A model generated the notes under the pieces. That model saw only the letters and a list, made by a program, of their open reading frames with translations, searched no databases and had not been told where the DNA came from. Shown here in pieces: positions 1-8,971 of a stretch of DNA of 64,000 bases (position 1 is its first letter; each line of letters opens with the position of its first letter). A program made the translations under genes and the position numbers. This DNA comes from an uncultured Pseudodesulfovibrio sp. (GTDB taxonomy: Bacteria; Desulfobacterota; Desulfovibrionia; Desulfovibrionales; Desulfovibrionaceae). Location of the stretch: contig NZ_OY760059.1 of NCBI RefSeq assembly GCF_963662885.1, positions 1,533,487-1,597,486 on the forward strand, read 5' to 3'.

Positions 1-680
1 ACACCGGGCATGAGCCCATCCAGTCCAAGCACGGTCTTATAACCACCCTGGCCTATCAGTTTTCCAACCGCAAACCGTCCTACTGCCTGGAAGGGTCCAT
101 CGCCATCGCCGGAGCACTGGTCCAGTGGTTGCGCGACAACCTCAAGATGTTCGAATCCGCGCCCGAGGTCGAGGCGCTGGCCGCCAAGGTCGAGGACACG
201 GGCGGCTCGTATATCGTGCCCGCCTTCTCCGGTCTGTACGCCCCGTACTGGCGGCCCGACGCGCGCGGGGTCATGGTCGGCCTGACCCGGTACATCAACC
301 GCAACCATATCGCCCGGGCCGTGCTCGAGGCCACGGCCTATCAGACCAAGGACATTGTCGAGGCCATGAACCGGGACTCCGGCGTGGAACTCAAATCCCT
401 CAAGGCGGACGGCGGCATGGTCTACAACGAGCTGCTCATGCAATTCCAATCCGATATCCTCAACGTGCCTGTGGTCCGCCCCAAGGTGGCCGAGACCACC
501 TGCCTGGGCGCGGCCTACGCAGCGGGCATCGCCTCCGGGTTCTGGTCCGGGCGCGAGGAACTCTACAACAACTGGGAAGAGGACAAGACCTGGCAGCCGA
601 ACATGGACGAAAAGGACCGTGCCGAGAAATACGCCGGGTGGAAGAAGGCCGTGGAGCGGACTTACGGCTGGGTGGAGTAA
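1..680 (+). CDS. glpK: Glycerol kinase, C-terminal part (5' end outside window)
   Basis: The frame is open from base 3 and codes for about 226 residues, less than half of a normal glycerol kinase of about 500 residues, so the gene begins before the window. The enzyme phosphorylates glycerol to glycerol 3-phosphate with ATP in the cytoplasm. Visible FGGY-family features are the GSIAIAGALVQWLRD segment, the GLYAPYWRPDARG segment that lines the active site, and the late nucleotide-binding stretch LKADGGMVYNELLMQFQSD followed by ETTCLGAAYAAG. The C-terminus (YGWVE) is intact. The acyltransferase starts 19 bases later on the same strand, so the two may be cotranscribed. Glycerol 3-phosphate is also the product expected from the phosphodiesterase at 31.2 kb, but the two loci are far apart. 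Confidence 0.95.
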   Translation, partial: TGHEPIQSKHGLITTLAYQFSNRKPSYCLEGSIAIAGALVQWLRDNLKMFESAPEVEALAAKVEDTGGSYIVPAFSGLYAPYWRPDARGVMVGLTRYINRNHIARAVLEATAYQTKDIVEAMNRDSGVELKSLKADGGMVYNELLMQFQSDILNVPVVRPKVAETTCLGAAYAAGIASGFWSGREELYNNWEEDKTWQPNMDEKDRAEKYAGWKKAVERTYGWVE

Positions 681-699
681 GCAACCAAAGGAAGGCGAG

Positions 700-1818
700 A
701 TGACGAGCGAAGCGAGGTCGGGCGGGCGCATCCCCATGCTGGATGTCGCCCGGTTCCTGGGCATGTTCCTGGTCTACTACGGACATGCCGTGGAGCGCAT
801 CATGTACCTGAAGAGTCCGGTGGCCGCCACCCAGTACAAGTTCATTTATTCCTTCCACATGCCGTTTTTCTTCCTGCTGGCCGGGTTCACCCTGGCTCCG
901 GAAAAGGCGCGTCTACCCGTGGTCCGCTTCCTCAAACGGCTGGCCGCTTCCCGGCTGGTCCCCTACGTGGCTTTCTCGGCCCTGCTGCTGGTTTTGAGTC
1001 TGCTGTTCGCCGGGCATTTCCCGTTGCTCGACCTGACCAAGGGCGAGGAATATCTCAAGGGGTTATGGTACACGCTGCTGGGATTCCCCCTGTTCAACAT
1101 CCCCCTCTGGTTTCTGGCCGCCCTTGTCGTGGTGGAGCTTATCCACTTCGTGGTGGGCCGGTTCCTGGATACCGGGCTGAAGATCGCCCTGGCCGCGCTG
1201 GTCTGCTACCTGGGCGGCTACTACCTGACCCTGCATGTCACGCTGCTCCCCGGCCCGACCTACTGGCTCATCCCGGAGGCGCCGGTGTCCTATGCCTTCT
1301 ATCTGGTCGGTGTGCTCATGCGCCGGGAGTCGGTGTTCATCGGCGGGCAACCCCGTTGGCGGTTCCTGGTCGGAGCCGGTATGTGCCTGCTGGCCGTCAT
1401 CCTGACCTTCGATCTGAACAAGGGGCCGTTTCGCCTGTTCGAGGCCGTGGTCATCGTAGCCTCGGGCCACGGCAACGTGCTGCTCTTTCCGCTGACCGCC
1501 CTGGCCGGGAGCCTGTTTCTGCTGCTGGTCGCGCGCAGCGCCGGGGCCAACAGGTTCCTCATGTTCCTGGGGGAAAACGTGCTGGTCCTGTTCTGCCTGA
1601 ACGGTGTGTTCTATCATTATTTCAATGGCCCGTTCGCGGACTGGTATGTTCGCACCTTCCCGGACCATTGGGCGGCGGTGACGGCCGTGACCTTCGGATT
1701 CACGGTGCTCTCGCTTGCGGCCTGCCTGCCCGCCATCTGGCTGCTCAAGCGCTTCCTGCCGCAGTTGGTGGGCAAGCCTCGGGCCAAGGGACCGCTGCTG
1801 CCGCGCCTGGTATCGTAA
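700..1818 (+). CDS. Acyltransferase family 3 membrane protein (OafA/WecH type)
   Basis: A 372-residue polytopic membrane protein. It opens with the hallmark of the acyltransferase-3 family: IPMLDVARFLGMFLVYYGHAVE, where the arginine and the histidine are the conserved pair, followed by SFHMPFFFLLAGF. About ten hydrophobic segments follow. Known members transfer acetyl or other acyl groups from the cytoplasm to exported sugars, lipids or antibiotics; the acceptor here cannot be told. I chose the ATG at 700 because it follows an AAGGAAGGCGAG ribosome-binding site; a longer frame back to 619 would overlap glpK. A strong hairpin terminator lies 40 bases after the stop. Confidence 0.85.
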   Translation: MTSEARSGGRIPMLDVARFLGMFLVYYGHAVERIMYLKSPVAATQYKFIYSFHMPFFFLLAGFTLAPEKARLPVVRFLKRLAASRLVPYVAFSALLLVLSLLFAGHFPLLDLTKGEEYLKGLWYTLLGFPLFNIPLWFLAALVVVELIHFVVGRFLDTGLKIALAALVCYLGGYYLTLHVTLLPGPTYWLIPEAPVSYAFYLVGVLMRRESVFIGGQPRWRFLVGAGMCLLAVILTFDLNKGPFRLFEAVVIVASGHGNVLLFPLTALAGSLFLLLVARSAGANRFLMFLGENVLVLFCLNGVFYHYFNGPFADWYVRTFPDHWAAVTAVTFGFTVLSLAACLPAIWLLKRFLPQLVGKPRAKGPLLPRLVS

Positions 1819-1860
1819 CCCGGGTCCCAAGGCCGACCGATCTCTCCCCGGCAAAAATGA

Positions 1861-1898
1861 AAGCCTCGCAATGCGTTCCGGCATTGCGAGGCTTTTTG
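1861..1898 (+). terminator. Intrinsic terminator between convergent genes
   Basis: A 14-base arm AAGCCTCGCAATGC pairs with GCATTGCGAGGCTT across a six-base loop and is followed by TTT on the plus strand. On the minus strand a T-rich stretch (TCATTTTTGC) also follows, so it may stop both the acyltransferase and the rubrerythrin transcripts. Confidence 0.85.
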
Positions 1899-1947
1899 TC
1901 ATGTAGCCTAGGCTCCGTGCGGAGAAGCAGGGAGTCTGTGGAGTGGC

Positions 1948-2556
1948 TTAGTACGCGGTGAAGCCGTCCTTCTGCTTGAAACAGATGGGGCACTTTTCGA
2001 AGTCCTCGCCCTTGTGGATGTAACCACAGACCGGGCAAAGATAGAACTTTTCGTCGTCCGGCGCGTCGAGGTCGTTGTATGCGGCCAGATAGCGTTCTGC
2101 GTGGACCGATTCGGCAAGCTTGGCCCGCGAGAACACCATGACAGCCTTGTTGTTTCCCTCTTCCTGGGCCTTCTTGATGAAGGACGGGTACATGTCCGAG
2201 GTTTCGTAGATCTCGCCGTTGGCCCCGGAGATGAGGTTCAGGTCGCAGGTGCCGGGAACCGGCGCGTCGACCGTGGGCTTTTCGTAATCCGGGTCCATGT
2301 CGGCAACCAGGCCATACTCCAGGTCGATATGAATCTGCTCGGCGGCAGCCGTGGCAGTGAAGAGGCGGGCGATCTGGTCGTAGCCCTGCTCCTTGGCGGC
2401 CTTGGCAAAGGCCAGATATTTGTTGTGGGCGCCGGTCTCACCGCTGATGGCGGCTTTCAGGTTTTCCAGGGTGGTGCCCACGGTGGTCTTGCTGTCGGAG
2501 GCGGCATTGAAGTTGGTTGAATTCTTGGTATTGGGGGCTTGTGCTCGAACTTTCAT
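1948..2556 (-). CDS. rbr: Rubrerythrin
   Basis: 202 residues. An N-terminal ferritin-like four-helix domain carries diiron ligands in the expected places (E40 in SGETGAHN, E73 and H76 in AEQIH, E149 and H152 in AESVH). A C-terminal rubredoxin-like domain has C174, C177, C189 and C192 (CPVCGY ... CPIC). The protein reduces hydrogen peroxide in the cytoplasm of anaerobes using electrons from rubredoxin or NADH-linked partners. The ATG at 2556 is preferred over the in-frame GTG nine bases upstream, because AAGGAG lies eight bases before it and overlaps the GTG. About 260 bases separate it from the next upstream gene, so it probably has its own promoter; I found no clear PerR-type box there. Confidence 0.95.
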   Translation of the reverse strand: MKVRAQAPNTKNSTNFNAASDSKTTVGTTLENLKAAISGETGAHNKYLAFAKAAKEQGYDQIARLFTATAAAEQIHIDLEYGLVADMDPDYEKPTVDAPVPGTCDLNLISGANGEIYETSDMYPSFIKKAQEEGNNKAVMVFSRAKLAESVHAERYLAAYNDLDAPDDEKFYLCPVCGYIHKGEDFEKCPICFKQKDGFTAY

Positions 2557-2815
2557 GAAATGCACTCCTTTATGTTTTTGCGTCCGTATTCAGGCATATT
2601 CTTACATGCACGGATAGAGATGTTTCGTGTGCTTGGCATAGCTTCAAATGCGGCGAACCTCAATGGCTTTCCGTGTAAGGCGTCGATTGAGCCAGGTTTT
2701 GGGGATAAATTCCAGGATATTGGAAAAAATAAAAGGAAAGGACGCTATGCCTGGCAGCACCGGTCCATGATCCAGCCTGATTATTGGGAATGACGCCCAG
2801 GCGTGCGGGACAGGG

Positions 2816-3970
2816 TCAGTAGGCCGCCTCAAGAATCGCGATCAATTCCTCGCGGGTCAGCTCCACCGGATTGCCCTTCATGCTGCTGGCCTTCGCCGCC
2901 TGATCAGCCAACTCGCCGAAGTCCGCGCTTTCAACGCCCAGCTCCCCGAGGGTCGGGATGGACATGTCCTCGCAGAGTTCGCGTACCCAGGCCGCGCCGT
3001 CCTCGGCGTCGCAGGCAACGTCCGCAGTCAGCATGACCGCAATCTCCCGATAGGCGTGCAGAGACGGGGAATCGGGATCGCGTTCACGCAGGGCGCGCAG
3101 ATTGGCCTCCATGACATGGGGCAGCAGCGAGGCGCAGACCGCGCCGTGTGGCGCATGGCTCTTGCCGCCGATGGGCGCGGCAAACCCGTGCACCGCGCCG
3201 AGCTTGGCGTTTGCCAGGCAGATGCCGGACAGCAGGGCGGCCAGGGCCATGTCTTCTCTGGCCGACATGTCCTCGCCGTCCTCGTATGCCAGCGGCAGGG
3301 CCGTGGCCGCGCGCATCAGGCCCTCCCTGCACAGGGCGTCGGTCATCGGCGTACTCAGGGGCGTGACGAAAGCCTCCATGAGCTGGGTCAGGGCGTCCAT
3401 ACCCGTGGCCGCAGTGACATGAGGCGGCATGGACGCCGCGAGCTGTGGGTCTATCACGGCCACATCGGCGATCATGTCCGTGGAACGCAGGCTGACCTTG
3501 ACCCCGTGCTCACGGCTGAGCAGCACGCCGTTGGCCGTGACCTCGGAGCCCGTGCCCGAGGTGGTCGGCGCGGTGATCAGGGGGACAGGGCGCTGTGTCA
3601 GGGGCTTTCCCCTGCCGACCACTTCCAGGTATTCGTAGATGTCGTCCGTGTTGGTGATCAGCGCGGCCACAACCTTGGCCGTGTCCATGACCGACCCTCC
3701 GCCCAGACCGATGACCACGTCGCAACCCGCTTGGCGGGCCATTTCGGCCGCCCTGGCCGCGCTTTCGGTGTCGGGTTCGCCGGAGACAGGCACGACCAGC
3801 GGTGCGCACAGGGTTTGGGTCAGTCCGTCCACGAGCCATTGGGCGCGCTCGGGGTTGCCGCCCGTTACCAGGCAGGGGCGGCTGCCCAGGTCCTTGGCCA
3901 GTTCAGGGATGCGTTGCGCCGCTCCGGTTGCAAAGAGTATTTTCGAGGCCGTGGCAAAGGTGAACTGCAT
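2816..3970 (-). CDS. Iron-containing (group III) alcohol dehydrogenase with altered metal site
   Basis: 384 residues of the Fe-ADH family: NAD-binding GLGGGSVMDTAK (about residues 88-99), APTTSGTGSE (144-153) and the C-terminal metal region VHGFAAPIGGKSHAPHG. Members reduce aldehydes or ketones with NAD(P)H. The usual metal ligands are an Asp and three His. Here the Asp is present (D192 in TGMDALTQ), but the His normally four residues later is Q196. The His of VHG and the His of PHG remain, while the His expected in GxAHP is Ala. Substrate and metal may therefore differ from the classical enzymes. The start is the ATG at 3970 with GGAG six bases upstream, which drops a 14-residue upstream extension. 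Confidence 0.88.
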   Translation of the reverse strand: MQFTFATASKILFATGAAQRIPELAKDLGSRPCLVTGGNPERAQWLVDGLTQTLCAPLVVPVSGEPDTESAARAAEMARQAGCDVVIGLGGGSVMDTAKVVAALITNTDDIYEYLEVVGRGKPLTQRPVPLITAPTTSGTGSEVTANGVLLSREHGVKVSLRSTDMIADVAVIDPQLAASMPPHVTAATGMDALTQLMEAFVTPLSTPMTDALCREGLMRAATALPLAYEDGEDMSAREDMALAALLSGICLANAKLGAVHGFAAPIGGKSHAPHGAVCASLLPHVMEANLRALRERDPDSPSLHAYREIAVMLTADVACDAEDGAAWVRELCEDMSIPTLGELGVESADFGELADQAAKASSMKGNPVELTREELIAILEAAY

Positions 3971-4033
3971 GGGATCTCCGGGTTGGGGTCGGTGGAGAGG
4001 CCAACGTAGCACCGCACTTTGCCCTATCGCAAG

Positions 4034-4071
4034 AAAAAGCCCCGGCCCGCTGTCGAGCGGTCCGGGGCTTT
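4034..4071 (-). terminator. Intrinsic terminator of the Fe-S protein gene
   Basis: Read on the minus strand, AAAGCCCCGG pairs with CCGGGGCTTT around a GC-rich loop and is followed by a T-run, about 25 bases after the stop of the gene ending at 4097. Confidence 0.85.
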
Positions 4072-4096
4072 ATATGATCTAATCAGTATGCCGGGA

Positions 4097-5395
4097 TCAA
4101 TCCAGTTCCACGCCCAGGGATTCCCATTGGGCCTTGGCCTCGGCTTCGGCCGCGTCGATGCGCTCCTTGTCCCAGGGCTCTATGACCAGCGCCTCGGCCA
4201 CCAGCTGCCAGAGGTATTTCACCTCGTACTTGCGATCCTGGTAGAACTTGGGGATGCGGCGCATGAGCTGGTCGCGGCAGTTGGAGCAGCCCACGACGAC
4301 CACATCGGCCCCGCTGTCCTCGATCTGCTGCTGCTTGATACGGGCGTGCCAGGCCGACTGCTTCTCGTAGGGCAGGGGCCACAGGCCGCCGCCCGCGCCG
4401 CAGCAGTAGTTCTTCTCCCGGTTGGGGGTCAGCTCCACGAAGTCGTCCACGCACTGCTGCATGATCCAGCGCGGCTCCTCGAAATAGCCTTTGCCGAAAG
4501 TGCGCTGCAGTTCCCGGCCGTGCTTGCAGGAGTCGTGGAAGGTGAATTTGCGGCCCGCGTGCACGGACTTGTCGAGCTTGATGCGGCCGTCGCGAATGAC
4601 CTCGATGAGGTAGTCGTAGAGGTAGAGGAAATTCACCCGGTTTTCGGGGTTCTCCTCGGCTAGCTTGGCCATGCCCTTGCGCGCGCCGTAGGAGCCGCCG
4701 CCGCAGTCGGGCATGATCATCCGGCCGATCTCGTGCTCCTTCATGTACTCGATCTTGCGCCGGGCAAGCTCCTTGTTGCCTTCCTCGTTGCCGGTGAACA
4801 GAGCCCAGTCAACGGCTTCCCAGTTGCGGCCGGGCACGGTCCAGTTTTCCTTGGCCGCGTAGAATATCTTCCACCACCAGAACTGGTCCTCGAAGTCGCC
4901 GTACACTTCCTTGGAGTTGGGGAAGAACAGGGTGTCCGCACCCTGTTTGTCGATGGGCACGTAAAAGCCGGGACATTCCTCCTCGGCCAGTTCGTTGCCC
5001 AGGTCGGCCATGGACTCGAAATATTCCTGCTGGGGAATGGCCAGATTGTTGCCGGTCTCCAGGTTGTTGACCATGCCCTTGTGCAGGGAACCCGGCACCT
5101 GGTCGCGGGGCCGCAGCCCCTTGAGCTTGCCCATGAGCGAGGTGATGTCGATACCGCCCGGGCAGGCTCCGGTGCACCGGCCGCAGCCCGTGCACAGCCA
5201 CGGGAAATCCGAAGCCACGACCTCGTCCACGAGCCCGTTGGCCAGCATGCGCATGACCTTGCGCGCGTCGAGACCGTCCAGCCCCGGAGCCCCGGTGGTC
5301 GGGCAGACGTTGGCGCAGGTGCCGCAGACCAGACAGTTGGCAAAATTGAAGTCGGCCAGAAATTCCAAATCCTTGCAGGCCATGGATCGTTGCAT
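4097..5395 (-). CDS. Heterodisulfide-reductase-like (Fe-S)-binding protein with CCG domains
   Basis: 432 residues. Two four-cysteine [4Fe-4S] motifs lie near the N-terminus (C21, C24, C27, C31 and C68, C71, C74, C78). Two CCG-type cysteine blocks follow (DCGGGSYG with HDSCKHGRE, then NYCCGAGGG with VVGCSNCRD), which in HdrB/HdrD hold the catalytic non-cubane cluster. No membrane segment is seen, so it is a soluble electron-transfer or disulfide-reducing subunit like those of the DsrK, TmcB and HmcF group of sulfate reducers. It stands alone, without haem or membrane partner genes. The ATG at 5395 has GAGGGA six bases before it. The physiological partner is unknown. Confidence 0.85.
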   Translation of the reverse strand: MQRSMACKDLEFLADFNFANCLVCGTCANVCPTTGAPGLDGLDARKVMRMLANGLVDEVVASDFPWLCTGCGRCTGACPGGIDITSLMGKLKGLRPRDQVPGSLHKGMVNNLETGNNLAIPQQEYFESMADLGNELAEEECPGFYVPIDKQGADTLFFPNSKEVYGDFEDQFWWWKIFYAAKENWTVPGRNWEAVDWALFTGNEEGNKELARRKIEYMKEHEIGRMIMPDCGGGSYGARKGMAKLAEENPENRVNFLYLYDYLIEVIRDGRIKLDKSVHAGRKFTFHDSCKHGRELQRTFGKGYFEEPRWIMQQCVDDFVELTPNREKNYCCGAGGGLWPLPYEKQSAWHARIKQQQIEDSGADVVVVGCSNCRDQLMRRIPKFYQDRKYEVKYLWQLVAEALVIEPWDKERIDAAEAEAKAQWESLGVELD

Positions 5396-5605
5396 GGTTG
5401 TTCCCTCGCTTGATGCGATATCCGGCGGGGTCAAACGCCGGGAAAAGCCCGGTCAGCCCCGAAGGAGAATCCCCCCCTACCTGAGAGTCCACGGCAAGTC
5501 AAAAGGGTGATTTCATCGGTCTGCGGCCTTGGAAAATGACTTGTGGAACTCGGCCCTTTAGGTATCGTATCGGTAATGCATTACAAATTATAAAGAGGAA
5601 TGAAT

Positions 5606-5959
5606 ATGAGCAAGAAAAACATCCCCTTTCAGACCGTGGACTGGTCCACGGTTCCCCGGACGGAGCACAAGGGAGAAACCGGGGGCGCCTATTGGCAGAC
5701 GCTGCAATTCGACGGGTTGCGGGTTCGGGTCGTGGAATACTCCAAGGGGTACAGGGCGGACCATTGGTGCGAGAAGGGGCACATCGTCTATTGCCTGGAG
5801 GGCGAGGTGACCAATGAACGGCAGGATGGGCCGAGTTCGGTCCTGACGCCGGGCATGTCCTACATTGTTTCCGATGATCTGAGCTCTCACCGGTCCGTTA
5901 CCGAGACCGGGGTCAAGCTGCTGATCATCGACGGCGACTTCCTGAAACTGAAATCCTGA
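5606..5959 (+). CDS. DHCW-motif cupin-fold protein
   Basis: 117 residues forming a single small cupin barrel. The strand YRADHWCEKGHIVYCLEGE and the later MSYIVSDDLSSHRS give the two metal-binding cupin motifs, with the family's DHWC signature. The function of the family is not established; small cupins often bind a metal and a small ligand. Of two in-frame ATGs six bases apart, 5606 is preferred because AGAGG sits about seven bases before it. It is divergent from the Fe-S protein gene across about 210 bases, which presumably hold both promoters. Confidence 0.8.
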   Translation: MSKKNIPFQTVDWSTVPRTEHKGETGGAYWQTLQFDGLRVRVVEYSKGYRADHWCEKGHIVYCLEGEVTNERQDGPSSVLTPGMSYIVSDDLSSHRSVTETGVKLLIIDGDFLKLKS

Positions 5960-6137
5960 TCTGTCTCGGCCCTTCTCCTCGTAGGTCATGGGCGCCACCG
6001 GCCATAGGTTTTGAGTCGGTACCGGGTTTGGGGCAAGGGCGTTGGATGTGTATGGTTAAACTGGACTGACCGGCTGTGAATTGGTAGGGATTTCCCCTTG
6101 CTGAATATTTTGACGTGCTCCCGGCGGTGTCGAGTTC

Positions 6138-8639
6138 ATGAGAAATCTTTCCTCCTTGGTGGATACATCGGTCCAGTACCATAGCCGTCGGGTGTTGGGC
6201 TCTCTCAGCGCCATCCATGCCAGGCCGATAACCTGGGTTCATGCCCCCATGGGATACGGCAAGACCATGGCCGTGCGGAAGTATCTCGAGAAGCGACAGG
6301 CCAGTCCTCTCTGGGTGTCCATAATGACCAGGGATCAGGACGCCTTCTGGCGGGACTTCTGCAACGTCCTGCGCCGGAAGCTGCCGGACGGGGCCGAGGG
6401 CGTGCAGGCGCTGGAGGAACTCGGCTATCCCGATGACCCCGCAAAGCTGGACGTGGCCCGCGAGATTCTCGCCCATTTCGATTTTCCCGCGCAGAGCGTT
6501 TTGGTCTTCGACGACGTGCACCTGTTGCCGGAGTCCAGGACCTCGGGGCTCGTGAGCCTTTGTCTGCTGCTGGTCCGGCAGGGCGAGTTCCCGCCCATCG
6601 TGTTCATCTCCCGCCACTCGCCGGTACAGACTCTGGCCGAGCCTCTGCTCAAGGGGACTGTGACCGAGATCGGGCCCGACGGCTTCGCCTTCACCCGTGA
6701 GGAAGTCGGCAACTATTTCGAGTTGTGCGGGGTTTCGTTGGAAGAGGACGAGGCAGACCGGCTGCTCGCGGCAACGGGCGGCTGGATCAGCGCCTTGTAT
6801 CTTTACCTGCTGCACTATGCCCGGCATGGGCAGTTGGCCGCGCCCACGGAGCTGTCCGTACTGCTGGAGACCCAGGTCTACGATCGGCTGCGTGACGCGA
6901 AGTTCCTGCTTCTGGTGCTTGCGCCCCTGGAAAGTTTCACCCTGGCACAGGCCGAGCTCTTTTGCGACGACGCCGGCACGGTGCTCGGGGACGTTCTCAA
7001 GCGAAACGCCTTTCTTGGATACGACCCGGTAAGCGGCGTGTATACCCTGCACGCGCTTTTCCGTGGCTTTCTGCGGGATCGTTACAGGCTCATGCCTTTG
7101 GACAAGCGGCGGGAAGTCTGCCTGCGCAACGCGGAGTGGCTCATCCGGCACGGCGAGATACGAAAGGGCGTCGCCCTGCTGGGCGAGATCGGCAACGCGG
7201 TCGAGTCCCTGGAGTTGTTGAACTCGGTCGTGGACCGCCTGCAGGTCACCGAGGGCAACGGCGTGCTGCTGGCCCTTTTCCGTACTTTCGACCCGGCTCT
7301 CATGGAGCGTTATCCGGGGGTCATGTTTCGATATGCCATGGCTGCCCTCAGCGCCCGGGATATCCCGACGCTCAGAGACCTGATCGGCCGTCTGGCCCGC
7401 TATTTCGCCTCCCTGCCCGAGGACGGGGCCGAGGCCAACGGTTGGCGGGGCGAGATGGAACTGTTGCTGTCACTGACCAAATACAACGACATCCTGGCCA
7501 TGTCCGTCCATCATGAGCGGGCGGGTGAATTTTTCCGGCGCGGCGGCGTGCGGCAGAGCCGCATGTTCGGCCGGAACCCGTGGACACTGGGGTCGCCGTC
7601 GGTCCTGTACATGTTCCATCGCGAACCCGGCACCCTGGAGCAGACCCTGGAGCAGATGCGCAAGTGCCTGCCGCAATATTGTCGGCTGACCGGTATGCAC
7701 GGGGCCGGGGCCGAGGATGTCATCCTGGCCGAGGCCCGGTATAACGCGGGAGATTTCGAGGCCGCGGCCGTGTCGGTCCATCGCGGGCTGTCCCTGTCCC
7801 TGGCCCACGGCCAGACCGGTATCGAGGTCTGCGCCCGGTTTCTGCTCGCCCGTTTGAGCATGATGCACGGCGATTACGACCAGACCATGGACCAGCTGCG
7901 GACCATGCGCGAACGCGTGGAGGAGAAGAAGACCTTTTCCCTGCTGCATACCGTGGATCTGTGTTCCGGCCTGCTGCACGCGACCCTGCATCGTCTGGAG
8001 GACGTCCCCGGCTGGTTGGCCAAGGGCGGTGACGAAAGATTCTATGCCTTTGCCGGGGGAGCGTCCTATGTGCTTCTGGGCGGCGTGTTGCTCCTGGCCG
8101 GCGAATATGCCGAGCTGGTCGGACGTTTCTCCCTGCTCCTGGAGAAGGGGCAGTTCGCCGCGAACCTGATGTTCTCCATCCACGCCCACCTGTTCGTGGC
8201 TGCCGGTAACGCTGCACTTGGGCTGTGGGCCGATTCGGACGATGCGCTTTTCGCCGCTCTGGACCTGGCACTCCCGGACAGGATCTACATCCCCTTCGCG
8301 ACGATCGCCGGTTTCCTGCCCCAGTTGAAGAGCCTCAAGGACGACGAGACCTACGGGTACGACATCCGACGCATCCTGCAGCTGTCCGCCGCGTTTGAAA
8401 AGGCCCGCAACTCGATCATTTCCCGGTTCTTCCCGGAGAACGAAACCGCGCTTACGCCCCGTGAACGCGAGCTGGCCCGCCTGGGCATGACCGGTATGAC
8501 GTACAAGAGCATCGCCGACGCCCTGGGCCTGGCACAGAGCACGGTGAAACGCTATTTCGCAGCCCTGTTCAAGAAGCTCGGTGTCAACAACCGCGAGCAA
8601 CTCAAGCAGTATCTCATGGACAAGGAAGGGCTCCTGTAA
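6138..8639 (+). CDS. MalT-like LuxR-family ATP-dependent transcriptional regulator
   Basis: 833 residues with the architecture of large MalT-type (LAL/STAND) regulators. A P-loop APMGYGKTM is at residues 36-44, a Walker B-like VLVFDDVHLL near residue 125, a long helical-repeat middle part, and a C-terminal LuxR helix-turn-helix of about 60 residues (LTPRERELARLGMTGMTYKS ... STVKRYFAALFKKLGV). Such proteins bind ATP and an effector, oligomerise and activate nearby genes. The autotransporter directly downstream, with a perfect dyad before it, is the obvious candidate target (inference). The effector cannot be deduced. Confidence 0.88.
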   Translation: MRNLSSLVDTSVQYHSRRVLGSLSAIHARPITWVHAPMGYGKTMAVRKYLEKRQASPLWVSIMTRDQDAFWRDFCNVLRRKLPDGAEGVQALEELGYPDDPAKLDVAREILAHFDFPAQSVLVFDDVHLLPESRTSGLVSLCLLLVRQGEFPPIVFISRHSPVQTLAEPLLKGTVTEIGPDGFAFTREEVGNYFELCGVSLEEDEADRLLAATGGWISALYLYLLHYARHGQLAAPTELSVLLETQVYDRLRDAKFLLLVLAPLESFTLAQAELFCDDAGTVLGDVLKRNAFLGYDPVSGVYTLHALFRGFLRDRYRLMPLDKRREVCLRNAEWLIRHGEIRKGVALLGEIGNAVESLELLNSVVDRLQVTEGNGVLLALFRTFDPALMERYPGVMFRYAMAALSARDIPTLRDLIGRLARYFASLPEDGAEANGWRGEMELLLSLTKYNDILAMSVHHERAGEFFRRGGVRQSRMFGRNPWTLGSPSVLYMFHREPGTLEQTLEQMRKCLPQYCRLTGMHGAGAEDVILAEARYNAGDFEAAAVSVHRGLSLSLAHGQTGIEVCARFLLARLSMMHGDYDQTMDQLRTMRERVEEKKTFSLLHTVDLCSGLLHATLHRLEDVPGWLAKGGDERFYAFAGGASYVLLGGVLLLAGEYAELVGRFSLLLEKGQFAANLMFSIHAHLFVAAGNAALGLWADSDDALFAALDLALPDRIYIPFATIAGFLPQLKSLKDDETYGYDIRRILQLSAAFEKARNSIISRFFPENETALTPRERELARLGMTGMTYKSIADALGLAQSTVKRYFAALFKKLGVNNREQLKQYLMDKEGLL

Positions 8640-8670
8640 GGGGCCGGAAGTCCCCCTATTGAGGCAAGAG

Positions 8671-8704
8671 AACGGCGTGGGAGCACCTCCGGCGCCGTTT
8701 TTGT
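8671..8704 (+). terminator. Intrinsic terminator of the MalT-like regulator
   Basis: AACGGCG pairs with CGCCGTT across a 15-base loop, followed by TTTTTG, about 30 bases after the stop codon. Confidence 0.75.
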
Positions 8705-8971
8705 TGCGTCCGGTTGCCGGGAAATACCCCGGAATAAAGAAATTTTATCTATCAACACATTGAAATAACAGTTCTTAATTTTCGATATCACCCATGGTGA
8801 TATTGCGGCGTCCCGGTCGCATGGGTAGGGGTGCGCTATGCCCTGGCGCGTCGCTTCCAAAAACCAGCAAAAACGATTGGTTGGCTTTGGACCGCACGCA
8901 CCGGCAGGAAACGCGAATACCGTGCGCGCCGTATGGCATGAGGCGCGCACGCCACCTGTGAGGAGACACCC
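8705..8971. promoter_or_regulatory. Autotransporter upstream region with operator-like dyad at 8785-8803
   Basis: This 267-base region has an AT-rich first half and holds the perfect inverted repeat ATATCACC-CAT-GGTGATAT at 8785-8803. It probably contains the promoter of the autotransporter. The dyad has the size of a bacterial operator and could be bound by the LuxR-type regulator upstream, but nothing in the sequence proves that. No other gene or RNA is visible. Confidence 0.5.

Noticed and set aside
6084..6105. GG-N10-GC pattern before the MalT-like regulator
   Set aside because: Only the TTGCT half fits sigma-54; the TGGCACG half is absent.
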